Of a stretch of DNA of 64,000 nt, positions 32,963 through 44,179 are shown piece by piece. Under the pieces are notes generated by a model, which was not told the origin of the DNA, made no database searches, and saw nothing but the letters and a program-made list of their open reading frames with translations. Positions within the stretch are counted from its first letter, which is position 1. Each line of letters opens with the position of its first letter. A program made the position numbers and the translations under genes. The DNA comes from Abelmoschus esculentus. Taxonomy: Eukaryota > Streptophyta > Magnoliopsida > Malvales > Malvaceae. The stretch covers positions 15,153,501 to 15,217,500 of the forward strand of contig JAUCBN010000011.1 of assembly GCA_035048815.1 (NCBI GenBank), in the 5' to 3' direction.

Positions 32963-35203
32963 ATGAAGATGGCCACTGCATCCAAGTCGAAGAAGGACAT
33001 TCCAAAGCCAAAGGTGTTCAAGGGGAACCGATCGGCCCAAGATGTTGAGAACTTCTTGTGGGGCATGGAGCAGTATTTTCGAGCCATGGGCATCAAGGAT
33101 GATGCGGAGAAAGTAAACGTTGCTTCGATGTATTTAACTGATGTCGCTCTTTTGTGGTGGCGACGCAGATGCTCGGAGGAGCCGAGTGGAGACATTCCTT
33201 TTGAGACATGGAAGGAGTTCCAAGTTGAGTTCAAAGAGCAATTCTATCCGACGAATGCTCAACGGGAGGCTCGTAAGAAGTTGCGGCAATTGAAACATGA
33301 GGGTTCCATCACTGACTATGTCAGGAAGTTCATTGAAATCAAGCTCCAAATCCAGGACTTGAGTGAAGCGGAGGGATTTTCCTACTTCATGGATGGACTC
33401 CAAAGATGGGCTCAAATGGAGCTAGAGCGGAGGGGAGTCGAGGAGCTTTCCAAAGCCTTTACCGCAGCCGAGTCCATAGCTCAGTTCGAAGTTGACATGT
33501 CCAAGTCTTCCAAGCCCCGAGGTAAGAGCTTTGGTGGGGGAGACGAGGAGGATAATCATTCTTGCAATGATGATGAGAGGGTCAACAAGTTTGTCAAACC
33601 ATCGGAGAAAAAGGATCGAGGGCCTTTGAAGTGCTACCATTGCCATGGTTCACACTTGGTGAAAGAGTGTCCCAAGAAGAAGCGCCCCGATACGATCAAT
33701 GATGCGGATGACGAGCAAGAGGACGAGGAATGTATGCTTGGTACGATTGCTAGTGTTAGAGCAATCAAGCCAAGGGTGGGGAAGCAATGTTACGAGAGCA
33801 AGGGACCTCACGTAGTTCGTGAGCACCCGGATCGAGCCAAGCAGCCCAAAAGGGACAAGCCCGAGTCAAGTGAGGCTTGTAAGCTTGGGGCAATGATACT
33901 AAATTCTACAAAGGCGAAGAAGGGCCCGAAGCAGAATGGGTTGATGTTTGTCAACATCAACGTGGCGGGACGATCGAGGAGTGCTCTAGTGGATACCGGA
34001 GCATCCGATCTCTTCATGTCAAAGATGGCTGCTGAGAAGCTTGGTCTCGAAGTTGAAGGTTCAACCAAAAAGATCAAGACCGTTAATGCCAAGGAGGTTC
34101 CAGTTGTTGGAACAGTGCGGAAGGTAGAGCTGCAGATTGGTGAATGGAAGGCCAAGGAAGATTTCAAGGTAATTCACTTAGATGACTTTGATTTCGTTTT
34201 GGGGCTTAACTTCCTTGACCGTGTTCAAGCTCTTATCATCCCTTGTGCCGATGTTATATGCATTTTGGATCCGAAACAACATTGTGTTGTGCCCGTGTAT
34301 CGAGACAAGGGACGAAGGATCGAGAAGCTGACATCCATTCAGCTTACCAAGGATGCTCCAAGGGAAGGAGGCATCGCTTTGGAGGCTATTGGAGTGGACA
34401 CCTTGGTGGGGCAAGAGTTGCCTGAGCCACATGATAGTGAACCCGTGGGAGATCCATCCATTGAGGAGATGGACGAGGCATCGAGCTTCAATGAAGACGG
34501 AGCATCGATGGGAGCATCAAACTTCACGAGTGAAGAAAGATTGATGCGAGTTAGAGTGAATGCGGAAAAGTTGATTGAGGTACATCCCGAACACAATGAT
34601 TGTGTTTTACAGTTTGATTTGCCTTGTTTGTCGGGTGTAGGCCAGCAAAAACCTAACCCTTCAAATGGAGTTGTCGATACTTGGCGAAAGCACAAGCCAC
34701 CTTTCAGAGTTCTTAGGCGCAAACGAGGGTTGCCGACGATCTTGAGAGACCGCTCAGTGTTCAATGTTGTGGCGTCCAAGTCATTGTGCAAGGACCATGT
34801 GTGTCCGAATGGGGGCAAATCACAACTGGTAGGAGCTAACTCCTACGATCGAGATGCGCTTGGAGGGACGGTGACTGATGTTAGATGGCGACGAGTACCA
34901 AAGCAAGCAGTCCATTTGGGTGGACAACTGAGCCAGAGTCGAGTGCTCTTTATGAGAAGAGCATCCAGCCCGATTCAGAGTTTGGGGCAAGCCGAGGTGA
35001 CAAGGAATTCCCAGGATCGGTTCTATCTTCGTTCCGAGGCGGCGACGAGGGCGTCGCCATGTTTGGTGGGGGAGAATGTCACGGGCCGTCAGTTCGAGCC
35101 CGTGCCACATGCGCATATTGCTGCCCAAGAGGTTCTTAGGGAGATTTTGGGCCTAAAGGTACCACCAGACTTAGCCCGTTCCATGGAGGATTCTAGAAGA
35201 TAG
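32963..35203 (+). CDS. Gag-protease polyprotein (746 aa)
   Basis: Residues about 15-165 form a retrotransposon Gag domain with PKPKVFKGNRSAQDVENFLW, MYLTDVALLWWRRR and FKEQFYP. Residues 224-236 are a zinc knuckle CYHCHGSHLVKEC (C-x2-C-x3-H-x4-C). Residues about 330-450 are an aspartic protease with LVDTGASDLFMS (catalytic Asp about 344) and FDFVLGLNFLDRV. The remainder is acidic then basic with no RT motif. The last 42 or so codons are encoded inside the 3' LTR, and the stop lies at 35201-35203. Gag would build particles and the protease would mature them. The nearest upstream ATG in frame is 32963; a fuller N-terminus lies in another frame. Confidence 0.9.
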   Translation: MKMATASKSKKDIPKPKVFKGNRSAQDVENFLWGMEQYFRAMGIKDDAEKVNVASMYLTDVALLWWRRRCSEEPSGDIPFETWKEFQVEFKEQFYPTNAQREARKKLRQLKHEGSITDYVRKFIEIKLQIQDLSEAEGFSYFMDGLQRWAQMELERRGVEELSKAFTAAESIAQFEVDMSKSSKPRGKSFGGGDEEDNHSCNDDERVNKFVKPSEKKDRGPLKCYHCHGSHLVKECPKKKRPDTINDADDEQEDEECMLGTIASVRAIKPRVGKQCYESKGPHVVREHPDRAKQPKRDKPESSEACKLGAMILNSTKAKKGPKQNGLMFVNINVAGRSRSALVDTGASDLFMSKMAAEKLGLEVEGSTKKIKTVNAKEVPVVGTVRKVELQIGEWKAKEDFKVIHLDDFDFVLGLNFLDRVQALIIPCADVICILDPKQHCVVPVYRDKGRRIEKLTSIQLTKDAPREGGIALEAIGVDTLVGQELPEPHDSEPVGDPSIEEMDEASSFNEDGASMGASNFTSEERLMRVRVNAEKLIEVHPEHNDCVLQFDLPCLSGVGQQKPNPSNGVVDTWRKHKPPFRVLRRKRGLPTILRDRSVFNVVASKSLCKDHVCPNGGKSQLVGANSYDRDALGGTVTDVRWRRVPKQAVHLGGQLSQSRVLFMRRASSPIQSLGQAEVTRNSQDRFYLRSEAATRASPCLVGENVTGRQFEPVPHAHIAAQEVLREILGLKVPPDLARSMEDSRR
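35065..35076 (+). other. Polypurine tract of the gag-protease element
   Basis: GGTGGGGGAGAA immediately before the 3' LTR. It is also translated as part of the open frame. Confidence 0.85.
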
Positions 35204-35646
35204 CCATTTTGGCCTTGTAAACTTTCCTTGTATTCTTAGGATTTGTTTCCTTAGTTAACATGGAATATTCTTAGGATTGTGCCAATGTGGTTGGTAGGAA
35301 ATGATCCTAGCCATCGATGTAAATCAGTGGGAACCGTCGGATGTAAGGGGAATCAACTATAAATAGAGACCTCCCCAGTCTCATTTGTATCATCTCATCT
35401 TTGAGTAATCAAGTGGCATTCACTCTAAAAAACTCTCTCAATTGTTCTTTGTGTTCTTCGCGTTCTTCTTTTCGTTCTTGAGTAGCCATACTCATAGTTT
35501 GCTTTCCGCCAGAACGATTCAGCGTTCTTAGTGCCTTGGGAAGTTTGATCTTTCGGAGCGAGTTTTCAGGCTGACTTAGTCGTTTGTCTAAGAACATCGA
35601 CTAAGGCCGCACGGTTCAGCTAGGTCAAGACTCTAGCCCCGTGACA
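35077..35646 (+). repeat. 3' LTR of the gag-protease element
   Basis: 570 bp, same length as the 5' LTR, with one difference seen by eye. Its first 127 bases also encode the polyprotein's C-terminus. Confidence 0.95.
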
Positions 35647-37165
35647 ATATAAACATCTTTGCCAACATGCTAAAGTTTTTACTGTTGATGGATAAATTCT
35701 ATTACGTTGCGTCTTCATCAATCTCCTATTAATAATAAAAATTAAATTCTAAAACAACAGTATATATATATATAGATGGAGAAAGAGAGAAATAATTTGC
35801 AAAATAGGAAATTGAGATCCAATTGTGTTTTAACAATTAAAAATATCAAAGTTTGATGTTCTAGTAATGACATCGTCTTTTAAATAACGATCTAATTTAA
35901 GATATTTATTTCTTTCATATAAATTTTGGAAACCAAATTTCTTAAGTGAAAAAGAGTTATAACACCTTTAGGTTTGGGTCTAAACGTTTTAGAGTTTGAT
36001 TATATAGTCCGATGAATTTAAGTCGATTTTAAAATTAATTAAAAAATATTTTTGAAAGAGATAAAAATACAATAAAATGTCTAAAAATTACTATTTATAT
36101 TATAAATAATTTTGATAAAGTTAATTTTAGAAAATAGAATTTGAAAAGGTCACCTTTTTTATTACTGGCTAAAATATAAAAATATTAAAAAACTGTTTTT
36201 CAAGTGATTTTTTTTTAAAAAAGACTAAATATTATAATTTTTAAAGATTTATTCTCTCAAAATTTAATATCAGACTTATCCCCTTAACGGTTAATTTTAA
36301 AAGAGTTTTAAGAAGTATAAATAATCATTAATAATTAATTTGGTAATAAAAGAACAAAAACAAATTTGACGTATCTACTTTCCCTCAAATGATTTTTTCT
36401 CCTTTTCTCTTCAGTCAAGCATATAATCTTTCATCAGAACCTTCATGTAATAACTTGTTTTTTCTAGTCTTTTTAATTCAAAAGAGTTTCCTATAATTTA
36501 TAATTACAACCTTATTGTTTTCTCTTTGTTTTCTTATGAAAAATATATCCATTTAAGGGAACAAACTACAATTAGAGGTGAGTTCGTCTTATCCTTTAAT
36601 TAATAATTTTATTGAAATTTTCAAATATTTGATTCTTAATAAAAAAATTCAGTAAGTTTTTATTAATTAATTATAGAATGTTGGTTTAATTGAATTTTAA
36701 GTGGTGATTTGGTTAATTTTTATTTTAGATCTATTTTGATGAGTTTTTTTTATTGAATTTAATTATATTTTGATATATTATGTTAATAACTTAATTTTAA
36801 CATTTGAATCTGGAATATATAAAAATCTCTAGGTTTTTAGCTTGTTAGTAATACGATCTTGAGGTATTGAAGGTCTTGTGTAAAAACCGAAAATATATGA
36901 TTGTCATGAGGATGTTTTGAGATTTGTTTTTAATGTTAATCGATGGTTGTGCGTCAATAGTTATGGGTGGGCTTTGATGTGAAAACTTTGCTGTGTTGTA
37001 TATTATGTTTTTTTATGTAAGGGAAATTCAAGATAAAAATTATATGATATTTTGGAAGTACTATTTATTTACAGTAAACTATTTTAGAAGTGTTGTATAT
37101 TTAATTTCTAGAAAATAGAAATTTGATTATACTTTGAAAGTGCATCGATATACAATTTATAAAAT

Positions 37166-37769
37166 AGCATAAAAATTATTTATAATTTATAAAATAATAT
37201 TTTTATTTGAATCGGGACAAAGTGGGACGGATATCATCTTTATAATTCAAGTCAAGTTTAAGATGAATAGAAATCTGTTGTCTTCTAATTGTGTCCCTTT
37301 TTATGTCTACTGTTAAAATATCTTTAAAAATGAATTTTAAATCTTGATCCTAATTTTTTGGGTCTTAGCCCTATGCCTTAGAAAATATACCTTGCCCTTA
37401 ATTCTCTAAATCCTAACTACAACCTTAACTTTGAACCCTAAACTTTAAATCTTAAATCTTCTAATTTAAATAGAGACACCTAATAAATACACGATTAAAA
37501 GATAAATAATTTATACAGTTTAAAATAAAATAAAAAAAATAATACAACGTAAATTCAAGTAGTTTATCTTTAATTTTGAGACGGGATTGGAACGATCAAA
37601 ACTCATTTCACGTCGTTCCGTTGCAAATGTGATACTGACGGAACTCAAATTTTATGAATTTCGAATCATCCATTTTAAATGCTCTGGATTTCTTATTTAA
37701 AAAGTGAACGTGGAGCGATTTTCTTTTAGATAAGGAGAGATCTGTTAAAAAAAACTGTCGTAAATTAAT
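37166..37769. other. AT-rich DNA, no gene recognised
   Basis: No coding motif or repeat boundaries seen. Contains CCCTAAAC-like and TAAATCTTAAATC short runs at 37366-37470. Confidence 0.5.
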
Positions 37770-38115
37770 AAAGAATTAAAATCTTAAGCACCTACCTTTC
37801 AAAATTTTGAAAGACTTAATATATAATTAATAATTATTTAAAATAAAATTTTAATTAAATTATTTTTTATACGAAAAATTATACAAGTGATCGCTAAACT
37901 ATCTTTATTGTTTTATTGGTCATTCAACTAAATTTTTAGTAATAACCGTCACTAATATTTTATTTAACTATCAGTTTGATTACCATCCATTAAATATTTA
38001 ACTAAAATTATGATATGGTATGATTTAATAAAAAATTTTAGTTCCTAAAATTGTTTCACTATGTCAATTTAATCGTAATAGAAAATAAATCTTCTAATAA
38101 TTTAATTAAACCATA
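37770..38115 (+). repeat. AT-rich dispersed repeat, copy A (inverted relative to copy B)
   Basis: From AAAGACTTAATATATAATTA at about 37808 the sequence matches the reverse complement of 42430-42755 at high identity over the first 60 bases and recognisably for about 300. It includes GTCACTAAT and ATATGGTATGATTTAAT motifs. No coding capacity. Confidence 0.75.
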
Positions 38116-38934
38116 AATTTTTTATCCCTTTCCTTCTTACTTTGTAACACTACTCTAAAAATTAATTTTCCAACTCAATTTTTATTTCTCTTCCGTCTTT
38201 AAATAATTTATTAAGTTTTAAATTATAAAAGACCACTTAAATTTTATAATTTGTTCTTTTGAAATCTAATTTAAATTCTTCGACTCCTCAACCTACTTGA
38301 ATACACCAATTTTTAATTCAAATTTATTTTTTTAACATTTCATATATAAATATTAAAATAAAAATGATGGGATAAAACAACGTCAGGTGTGAAATTGTTC
38401 CTACAATTCAAATATTCTTTAAACATTCTTTCAATACCAAACTAAAACAATAATTGAATATCGATTTCTTTCGAATTTTAATCAAAATTCAACTCAAGAC
38501 TATTCTTTTATAAAAATTAATTTCAAAAAATACATTTACAAATGTAAATGTATTAAACAGATACATGTCTAGGATTGGTTTTTGAAAGACTTGGTATTTA
38601 AGTGTGCTTTATGCACCACCTCTCTTTCTAAATCTACCTGGTGTATTACTGTGCTCATTATTCTAATTTATAAAACACTATGACTAAAATAAATATTCTA
38701 TACTTAGTGCAGAAGTTAGAATAATAATCTTAATAATTTTTAAGATATCTTTCTTTTAGTCATAGTATATGAATATTTTTAGTGGTCTTTTAAGGCAAGA
38801 ACCTTGTCTAAAATAAAGAGAAAATGATAAGCGTTAATGTTACTAAAAGATGTTTGTAGTCATTAAGCTCTTTTCTTTAGAGTTTTAAGAAGGAAGAAAA
38901 GATTTGTCTATTGTAGGAGTGTGCAGATCTCCAT
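38116..38934. other. AT-rich DNA left of copia-1, no gene recognised
   Basis: Includes a less AT-rich block at about 38600-38660 that I could not assign. No LTR matching 41405-42068 was seen here. Confidence 0.4.
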
Positions 38935-39410
38935 GAGAATTTTCTTTATGAAAAAGATGAAAAGTGTTAGGTCCGATAGAGGTGGTGAGTCTAGATCTAA
39001 ATTTCTTAAAGAGGTATATGAGATGAATGACAATTCATGAAACTTCTACCCCTCATTTTCCTCAACAAAATGGCATATCCGAGAGGAAAAACAAAACTTT
39101 AAAAGAGATAATAAGTTCATTGTTGATAAGTTCTGAGTTAGCTGATAATATATTGAAGGAAGTCATTCTATCGGTAAATCTTAAACCGAGTACCTCGTAA
39201 AGAAATTAGACTTAACCCCATACGAACTGTGGAAAGGTTATGCACCTAAATCGTAATACCTAAAAGTATGGAGGTGTCTGGCTAAAGTAGGTTTTCCTGA
39301 CTTTAAGAAGTCCACCATCGGTCCCAAAACTATTAATGTAGTATTTATTGAGTATGCTACCAACAATATCGTATGAGATGCTCTAGAGTTTGAGTTAGAG
39401 CCTAAATAAA
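38935..39410 (+). pseudogene. copia-1 integrase C-terminal half
   Basis: Frames on the plus strand give VRSDRGGE (second catalytic Asp region), then PHFPQQNGISERKNKTLKE holding the catalytic Glu, then a damaged LTP.ELW.G block and IGPKTINVVFIEYA. This is the order of a Ty1/copia integrase. Stops and shifts follow roughly every 100 bases, so it is non-functional. Confidence 0.8.
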
Positions 39411-39479
39411 GATAAAAAATATCTTTTGAAACAGACTTTGTTACTTCCTTTATTTTGAAATAAATGATTTAGACAAACT

Positions 39480-40521
39480 TATCAGATCTAATAGTTCAAG
39501 TTTCTTGTTAGATGAGGATTTTAAAACTTATGAAGAAGCTATGAGATCTATTGGCACTAGTTTTTGGAGAAGAATTGGTAATGATAAACTAGAGTCAATA
39601 ATGTCTAAATCATACTTAGGTATTGGTAGACTTGCCTAGAGGATTTAAACCTATCAGTATTAAAATGAGTTTTTAGGAAGAAATTCATGCTAGATGGGTT
39701 AATCTAGAGTTATTAGGTTAGGCTAGTAGTCATAGGGTTCACTCAAAAATATTAAAGAGTTTTAACAGTTGGGATGTCATCTCTGTTCGAACCCCTTTTG
39801 ACTCTAGCACTCATCTCATTAAAAATAAAGGAAGTTGTGTTTCCTGGGTTGAATATGCTAAAATTATTGAAAGCCTAATGTTCTTAATGAACTATACTCG
39901 GTCTGATATTGCCGATGTTATGAGTAGATTGAATAAATACACTCATAATCTAAGTGGTGAACATTGAATGACTCTTAGACGCTTACTTAAAGTACCTTAA
40001 GGGTACTATGGATTGAAAACTCAATTTTGTTGGCTATCCTGTTTTTTGAAGGGATGTTGTGACGCCAACAAGGTTTCTAATAGTGATGAGGTAAGCTCTA
40101 CGAATGAATATGTCTTCACTTTAGGTGGAGTTATAATCTTGTGAAAGTTTTCCAAGTAGACTTGTATTGCACGCTCCACATATATTCAGAGTTTATAGCT
40201 CTAGACTTAACTGGGCAAGAAACCGAGTGGCTAAAGAATCTTTTAGTATAGATACTTTTGTGGGGAAAACCGACTCCTCCGATATCTTTATTATGAGATT
40301 CGTAATTTGTGATACATGTGGTTCTAAATCAAACTTACAATGATAAGAACAGACACATTCGCATAAGGTACGATTATATGAGGCACCTAATAAAGAACGG
40401 AGTACTCGTTTTAGAGTATGTTAAATCGGAGATGAATTTGGCTGATCCTACTACCAAAGGATTGAGCAAGAAACAAATTATGAATTCATCGAGGGGGATG
40501 AGTCTTAAGCCCATTGTTTGA
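39480..40521 (+). pseudogene. copia-1 reverse transcriptase remnant and RNase H
   Basis: About 39510-39690 encodes DEDFKTYEEAMRS and GTSFWRRIGNDKLESIM, the start of copia RT. The palm with the YVDD box is gone. The sequence resumes at about 39750 with FDSSTHLIKNKGSCVS, then MNYTRSDIADVMSRLNKYTHN. RNase H follows with SSTNEYVFTLGG. It ends in the open frame 40309-40521, with NKNRHIRIRYDYMRHLI-like residues and LADPTTKGLSKKQI, the usual copia C-terminus. Function is excluded by the RT deletion and stops. Confidence 0.8.
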
Positions 40522-41404
40522 GTGATTCATGATGGATACCCAACTTAGTTCTCTAAGTTCAATGTGGTCAAACAAAATCATGGAACGACTCATAGTGTAC
40601 ATGTTCATCTACCCAATCCCTATGATGTTTCATGCACATGTCCATGTTGAGCTTAAATGCTCTTAATAAATTCATAGCCCAAATTTTGGGTGGTCTTAGT
40701 GAGAAACCCTTGATGAATTTACCGATTTTTTACTGAATAACTACTCTTAATAAGTTCTTAGACCTATTGCGAAGGACTAGTTGAACTTATCGCTAGGGAG
40801 GATGAGTTTACTTTCAAACTCTTAATAAATTCTAATTGTTCTATTGAGAAGAACATTATTGAATTTACCGAACATGAGGTTGAGTTTTTTATTCTAAATG
40901 ATTTCTTAGCCCGGAGTTTGGGTGGTTCATTTAATATGAACTTAAAGAAAAACACCTTATTTTCTTGTGAGGTTGAGCTTTATACAAAGCTCTTAATTAT
41001 TTAATAGCCCGATTTTGGGTGGTTTATGTTGAGATAAACTTGATGAAATAACCTATGTAAGTGAGAAGAGTTATCCGCCTTCTATGAAAAACGATGGGCC
41101 ATTTTTCTAGTACACTTACTAAAATCCCGAGGTAAGATGGCTAAATATATACACTTTATGTATATACACATCTTCACATCGCGGACTGTGGTGGATAAAG
41201 GGATTAGTTATGTGTTATGAGTTCCCCCGATCTTAGAAAGTTTAAGATTAGTTTCATTTATCAAAGAAGATGATTACTCATCATCACTACGTACTAGTTT
41301 AAGATTCGTTCACTATGTACTTAAGTAACTAATCTCGCAAGTGCTCGTCTAGTGATAATCGATCTTCGTGACATCATGAGGATTCTTTCGCATTAGTGGG
41401 GGAT
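40522..41404 (+). other. copia-1 3' non-coding region
   Basis: Lies between the RNase H stop and the 3' LTR. It contains four spaced variants of TAGCCC.AATTTTGGGTGGT and TTAATAAATTC (about 40660-41040), a decayed internal repeat, and ends in the polypurine run at 41394-41403. Confidence 0.65.
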
Positions 41405-42068
41405 TGTGGGAAATATGTAATGCTTGAATCCTACACTTTGTTTTGTAGGTTGTATGAGAGCAGTTCAGTTGATTTAAAATTTTGTTTGAATTTTAAATAT
41501 TTAGCCGAATAGATTTAATAACAAAATATCTGAGATTTAAATCGATATTTTCGGTTATCAAATCTACTATTTTTAGATAGATATTAACAGATTATCTGGA
41601 ATTTAATTAGATTTTATCTGTTATTAATAAATTATTTCAAATTTATTTAATTTAAATTTGAAAATAAAATCAGATAAAATCTGATTTTTCAAACGTTTCT
41701 ACCCCTACGTCAGCCTATAAATAAGAGAGCTCTCTCTCAGTTTTTCTCATCCCATTCAGAAATTATTCTGCTTCTTTGAGAGAAATTGAGAGCATTCTTT
41801 AAAAGCTTCTACTAGCTTTTGTTCGACTTCGGTTCAGACGAGCACTACCGCCATAGTCCACTCCAAACTTTGAGTGTACACTGTTTGGAGGACCGTACTA
41901 ACCTTCGGGGGACAACCACCTAAAGTAGCGAGTAGTACACACATCGGGGCGAATTGTTTCTAAGGAAGTGGCCTCCATACCACGACACCGTCTAATTATC
42001 TTTCAGTTCATTCGTTTTATTTTTCCTGTCAGTGCTAACGCCCTGTTTTGCGGTCTATATAACTAACA
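41405..42068 (+). repeat. copia-1 3' LTR (664 bp)
   Basis: TGTGGGAAAT to AACTAACA, with TATA motif CTATAAATA at 41715-41723 and a following TC-rich leader. No partner LTR in the window. Confidence 0.75.
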
Positions 42069-42429
42069 ATCTAAAATGGCTTTTCAAGCATATGTATGAC
42101 ATTCAAATTTTTTTTCTCTCTTTGAAAATTTTATCGAGAGTTTTCTATTTCCATTATTAAAACGTTCAAATTTGACAACATTTTTGTTCTTTGATTATCG
42201 TATAAAAAGTATTCTGAAAGGTATTTTTAAGCATCATACGGATGCTTTTAAGATTCTTGATCTTAGTTGAAATATTATAAAGAATCTCCTAAACTCTTTT
42301 TCAAAATGTTCGAAACTCATAAAATTGTAGCTCTCTAATTGTGGTACAGAGAGTATTCTAGAAGGTTTTTTCGACCATATGCATAGACTCGAGATTCTTG
42401 ATCTTTTCAAAAATTTTATTAAATATTTG

Positions 42430-42800
42430 ACTAGAATTTAGGGTTTAAATTAAATATTTGATGAGTTATTTTTATTAAGATTAAACTGATATAATACCAT
42501 AATTTTAAGAACTAAAATTGTTATTAAACCATGTCATGGTACAATCTAATTAAGTATTTAATGTTCAGTGACCAAAATATTAATAAAATTAAGTATCAGT
42601 GAATATTTTGGGAAAAAAATTAATTGGGTGGACAAAACAAAAAAATGTGTGTTAGTTGGGTGACCACCAATATAATTTTTCCCATTAAAATAATTTAATT
42701 AAAATTTTATTTTAAATAATTATTAATTATATGTTAAGTCTTTAAAATTTTTAATCTTTATTAATTAATTTAATAGTATTTAATAATATCTAGTATTAAT
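42430..42800 (-). repeat. AT-rich dispersed repeat, copy B (inverted relative to copy A)
   Basis: Reverse complement matches 37770-38115. The stretch ATAATTAATAATTATTTAAA and the GTTAAGTCTTTAAAATTT end are nearly the same. Together the copies bracket copia-1. Confidence 0.75.
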
Positions 42801-44179
42801 AATATTCAATAATACACAATACCCGTTATAGAATTTTTCTATCTATATATACCATACAGTGTATTCATGAAGAACTCGCTCTTGAATTCATCCTTAGTAA
42901 AGAAATTCTCAGTTCCTTTGTAAAAATTCACTGTGTTTCAACAAGAAACAGTTAATCATTGGTATCTAATTATTAAAACGTCGTTAATCGACGGTTTAAT
43001 TATAGGTTAATATATAATTTATTTTATTTTTTATGTTTTTCTTATTTTTAAAAAATAATATAATTATTTTTATGATAAATAATATATTAAAATATTTATA
43101 AAAATACTTCAATAAAACTATTATAATTACTTATGTTATAATTAAAAAAAATATTTATATATTATAAAGTTTTAATACAAGACAAAACATATAAACTTTA
43201 TGATATTTTAATGTTTAAAGTCAATACCCTGCTTCGTTACTGCATTCATTTATTTATTTATTTCAAAAATTTTAATCGCGGAAAGGAACAATTGGTTAAA
43301 TGTATCAAGTCTAATATTTATTCATTTTTATAAAATCGTTAGGACGATAAAATATTAAATTAAAATTTAAAGATAAACTCATAATTTTATATAAGGAGAA
43401 TAAATTTAAATAAAATTATAAAAAAAATATAAATACGGAGTTAGATTAATATTTTTAAAGATGTAACATTAAATAATAAATAAAATATAAAAAGTATAAA
43501 ACATAAAAGATTTCAGAAAATGCGATCGATTCTCTCGGTCTATTTCTACCTAAATATATTATATCAAAGATATAAAGGTAGATTATTATTATTATTATTA
43601 TTAACATGAATTGAAAAAATGAGAAAAGATCTCCCGAACTCAAAATTATTTTATTAAACAAATATTCGATGCGGTTGGATATGTGTTACTCAATGGGTGG
43701 CTCATAATTCTAAAACCATGTGTTTGGTGGGACAAATTTATATATTTATTATATATTTATTTAAAAAAATATTCGATACATATGAAAAATTTAGATTCAC
43801 AATCTTACCTTTCGATTGTTCTTTTATTTTATTTAGAGGTTAGATACTTTATTTTAAATTTTAAGATTTAGTCTAGATATTAGAATTTATATTAAAAAGT
43901 TTAGGGTTTTAGTATTTAAGATTTAAATCATGATGTTATGAATTTTAAATTTTATATAATTTGTATATTTAGAGATAGAGTGAGGATTGAATTACAAGGG
44001 AACAAGATGATTAATTTTGAAATCGAATAGAGGTCTAAACAACAATTCAATAAGGGAGTTTTTTTTAATTAGCTATAATGTTTACAATAGTATTTGTATA
44101 CTCTCAACCTTTGGATATTGATTGTTCAATCATTGTATTGCATTATTGATATTCAAACCCGTGATCTTTAGGAACAATT
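42801..44179. other. AT-rich DNA, possible LTR end, no gene recognised
   Basis: 42836-42970 has a TATA-like CTATATATACC and, 125 bases on, TTGGTATCTAATTATT, which could be a decayed LTR end and PBS. The rest is very AT-rich, with a short ATT run at 43586-43602. Short open frames look random. Confidence 0.35.

Larger units (their letters stand above)
32115..35646 (+). mobile_element. Young gag-protease-only LTR retrotransposon (TR-GAG type)
   Basis: Two 570-bp LTRs (32115-32684, 35077-35646) with TGTCACGGG...CCCGTGACA ends differ at one position that I could find (C at about 32590, T at about 35552). ATAT flanks both sides (32111-32114, 35647-35650), a 4-bp match; a fifth base does not match. 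PBS, polypurine tract and promoter are intact. The interior encodes Gag and protease but no RT, RNase H or integrase, so it depends on enzymes from another element. Its GC-richer codon use stands out from the surrounding AT-rich DNA. Confidence 0.93.
31507..37165. mobile_element. DNA element with about 180-bp inverted termini, interrupted by an LTR element
   Basis: 31507-31685 and the reverse complement of about 36985-37165 align along their length at roughly 70-75 percent. Shared blocks are AAATTGTATA, AATAGTTTACTGTAAA, CTTCTAAAAT/CTTCCAAAAT and ACAACACA-like ends. Removing the inserted LTR element (32115-35646) leaves about 2.1 kb of AT-rich DNA with no transposase. Long termini and a non-coding interior resemble non-autonomous Mutator-like elements, but no 9-bp target duplication could be fixed, so the superfamily is open. 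Confidence 0.6.
38935..42068 (+). mobile_element. copia-1: 5'-truncated Ty1/copia element with 3' LTR
   Basis: Plus-strand integrase, RT remnant and RNase H are followed by about 0.9 kb of 3' non-coding DNA. A purine run (AGTGGGGGAT) comes next, then an LTR that starts TGTGGGAAAT at 41405 and ends AACTAACA at 42068. The 5' LTR, gag, protease and start of integrase are missing. Confidence 0.8.

Noticed and set aside
32716..33234. 172-codon frame on the minus strand opposite gag
   Set aside because: Antisense shadow of the gag-protease gene; codon pattern follows the real plus-strand frame.
42836..42970. A host promoter with TATA box
   Set aside because: Only one motif supports it, and no gene follows. 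The GGTATCTAATT downstream fits a decayed LTR/PBS at least as well.
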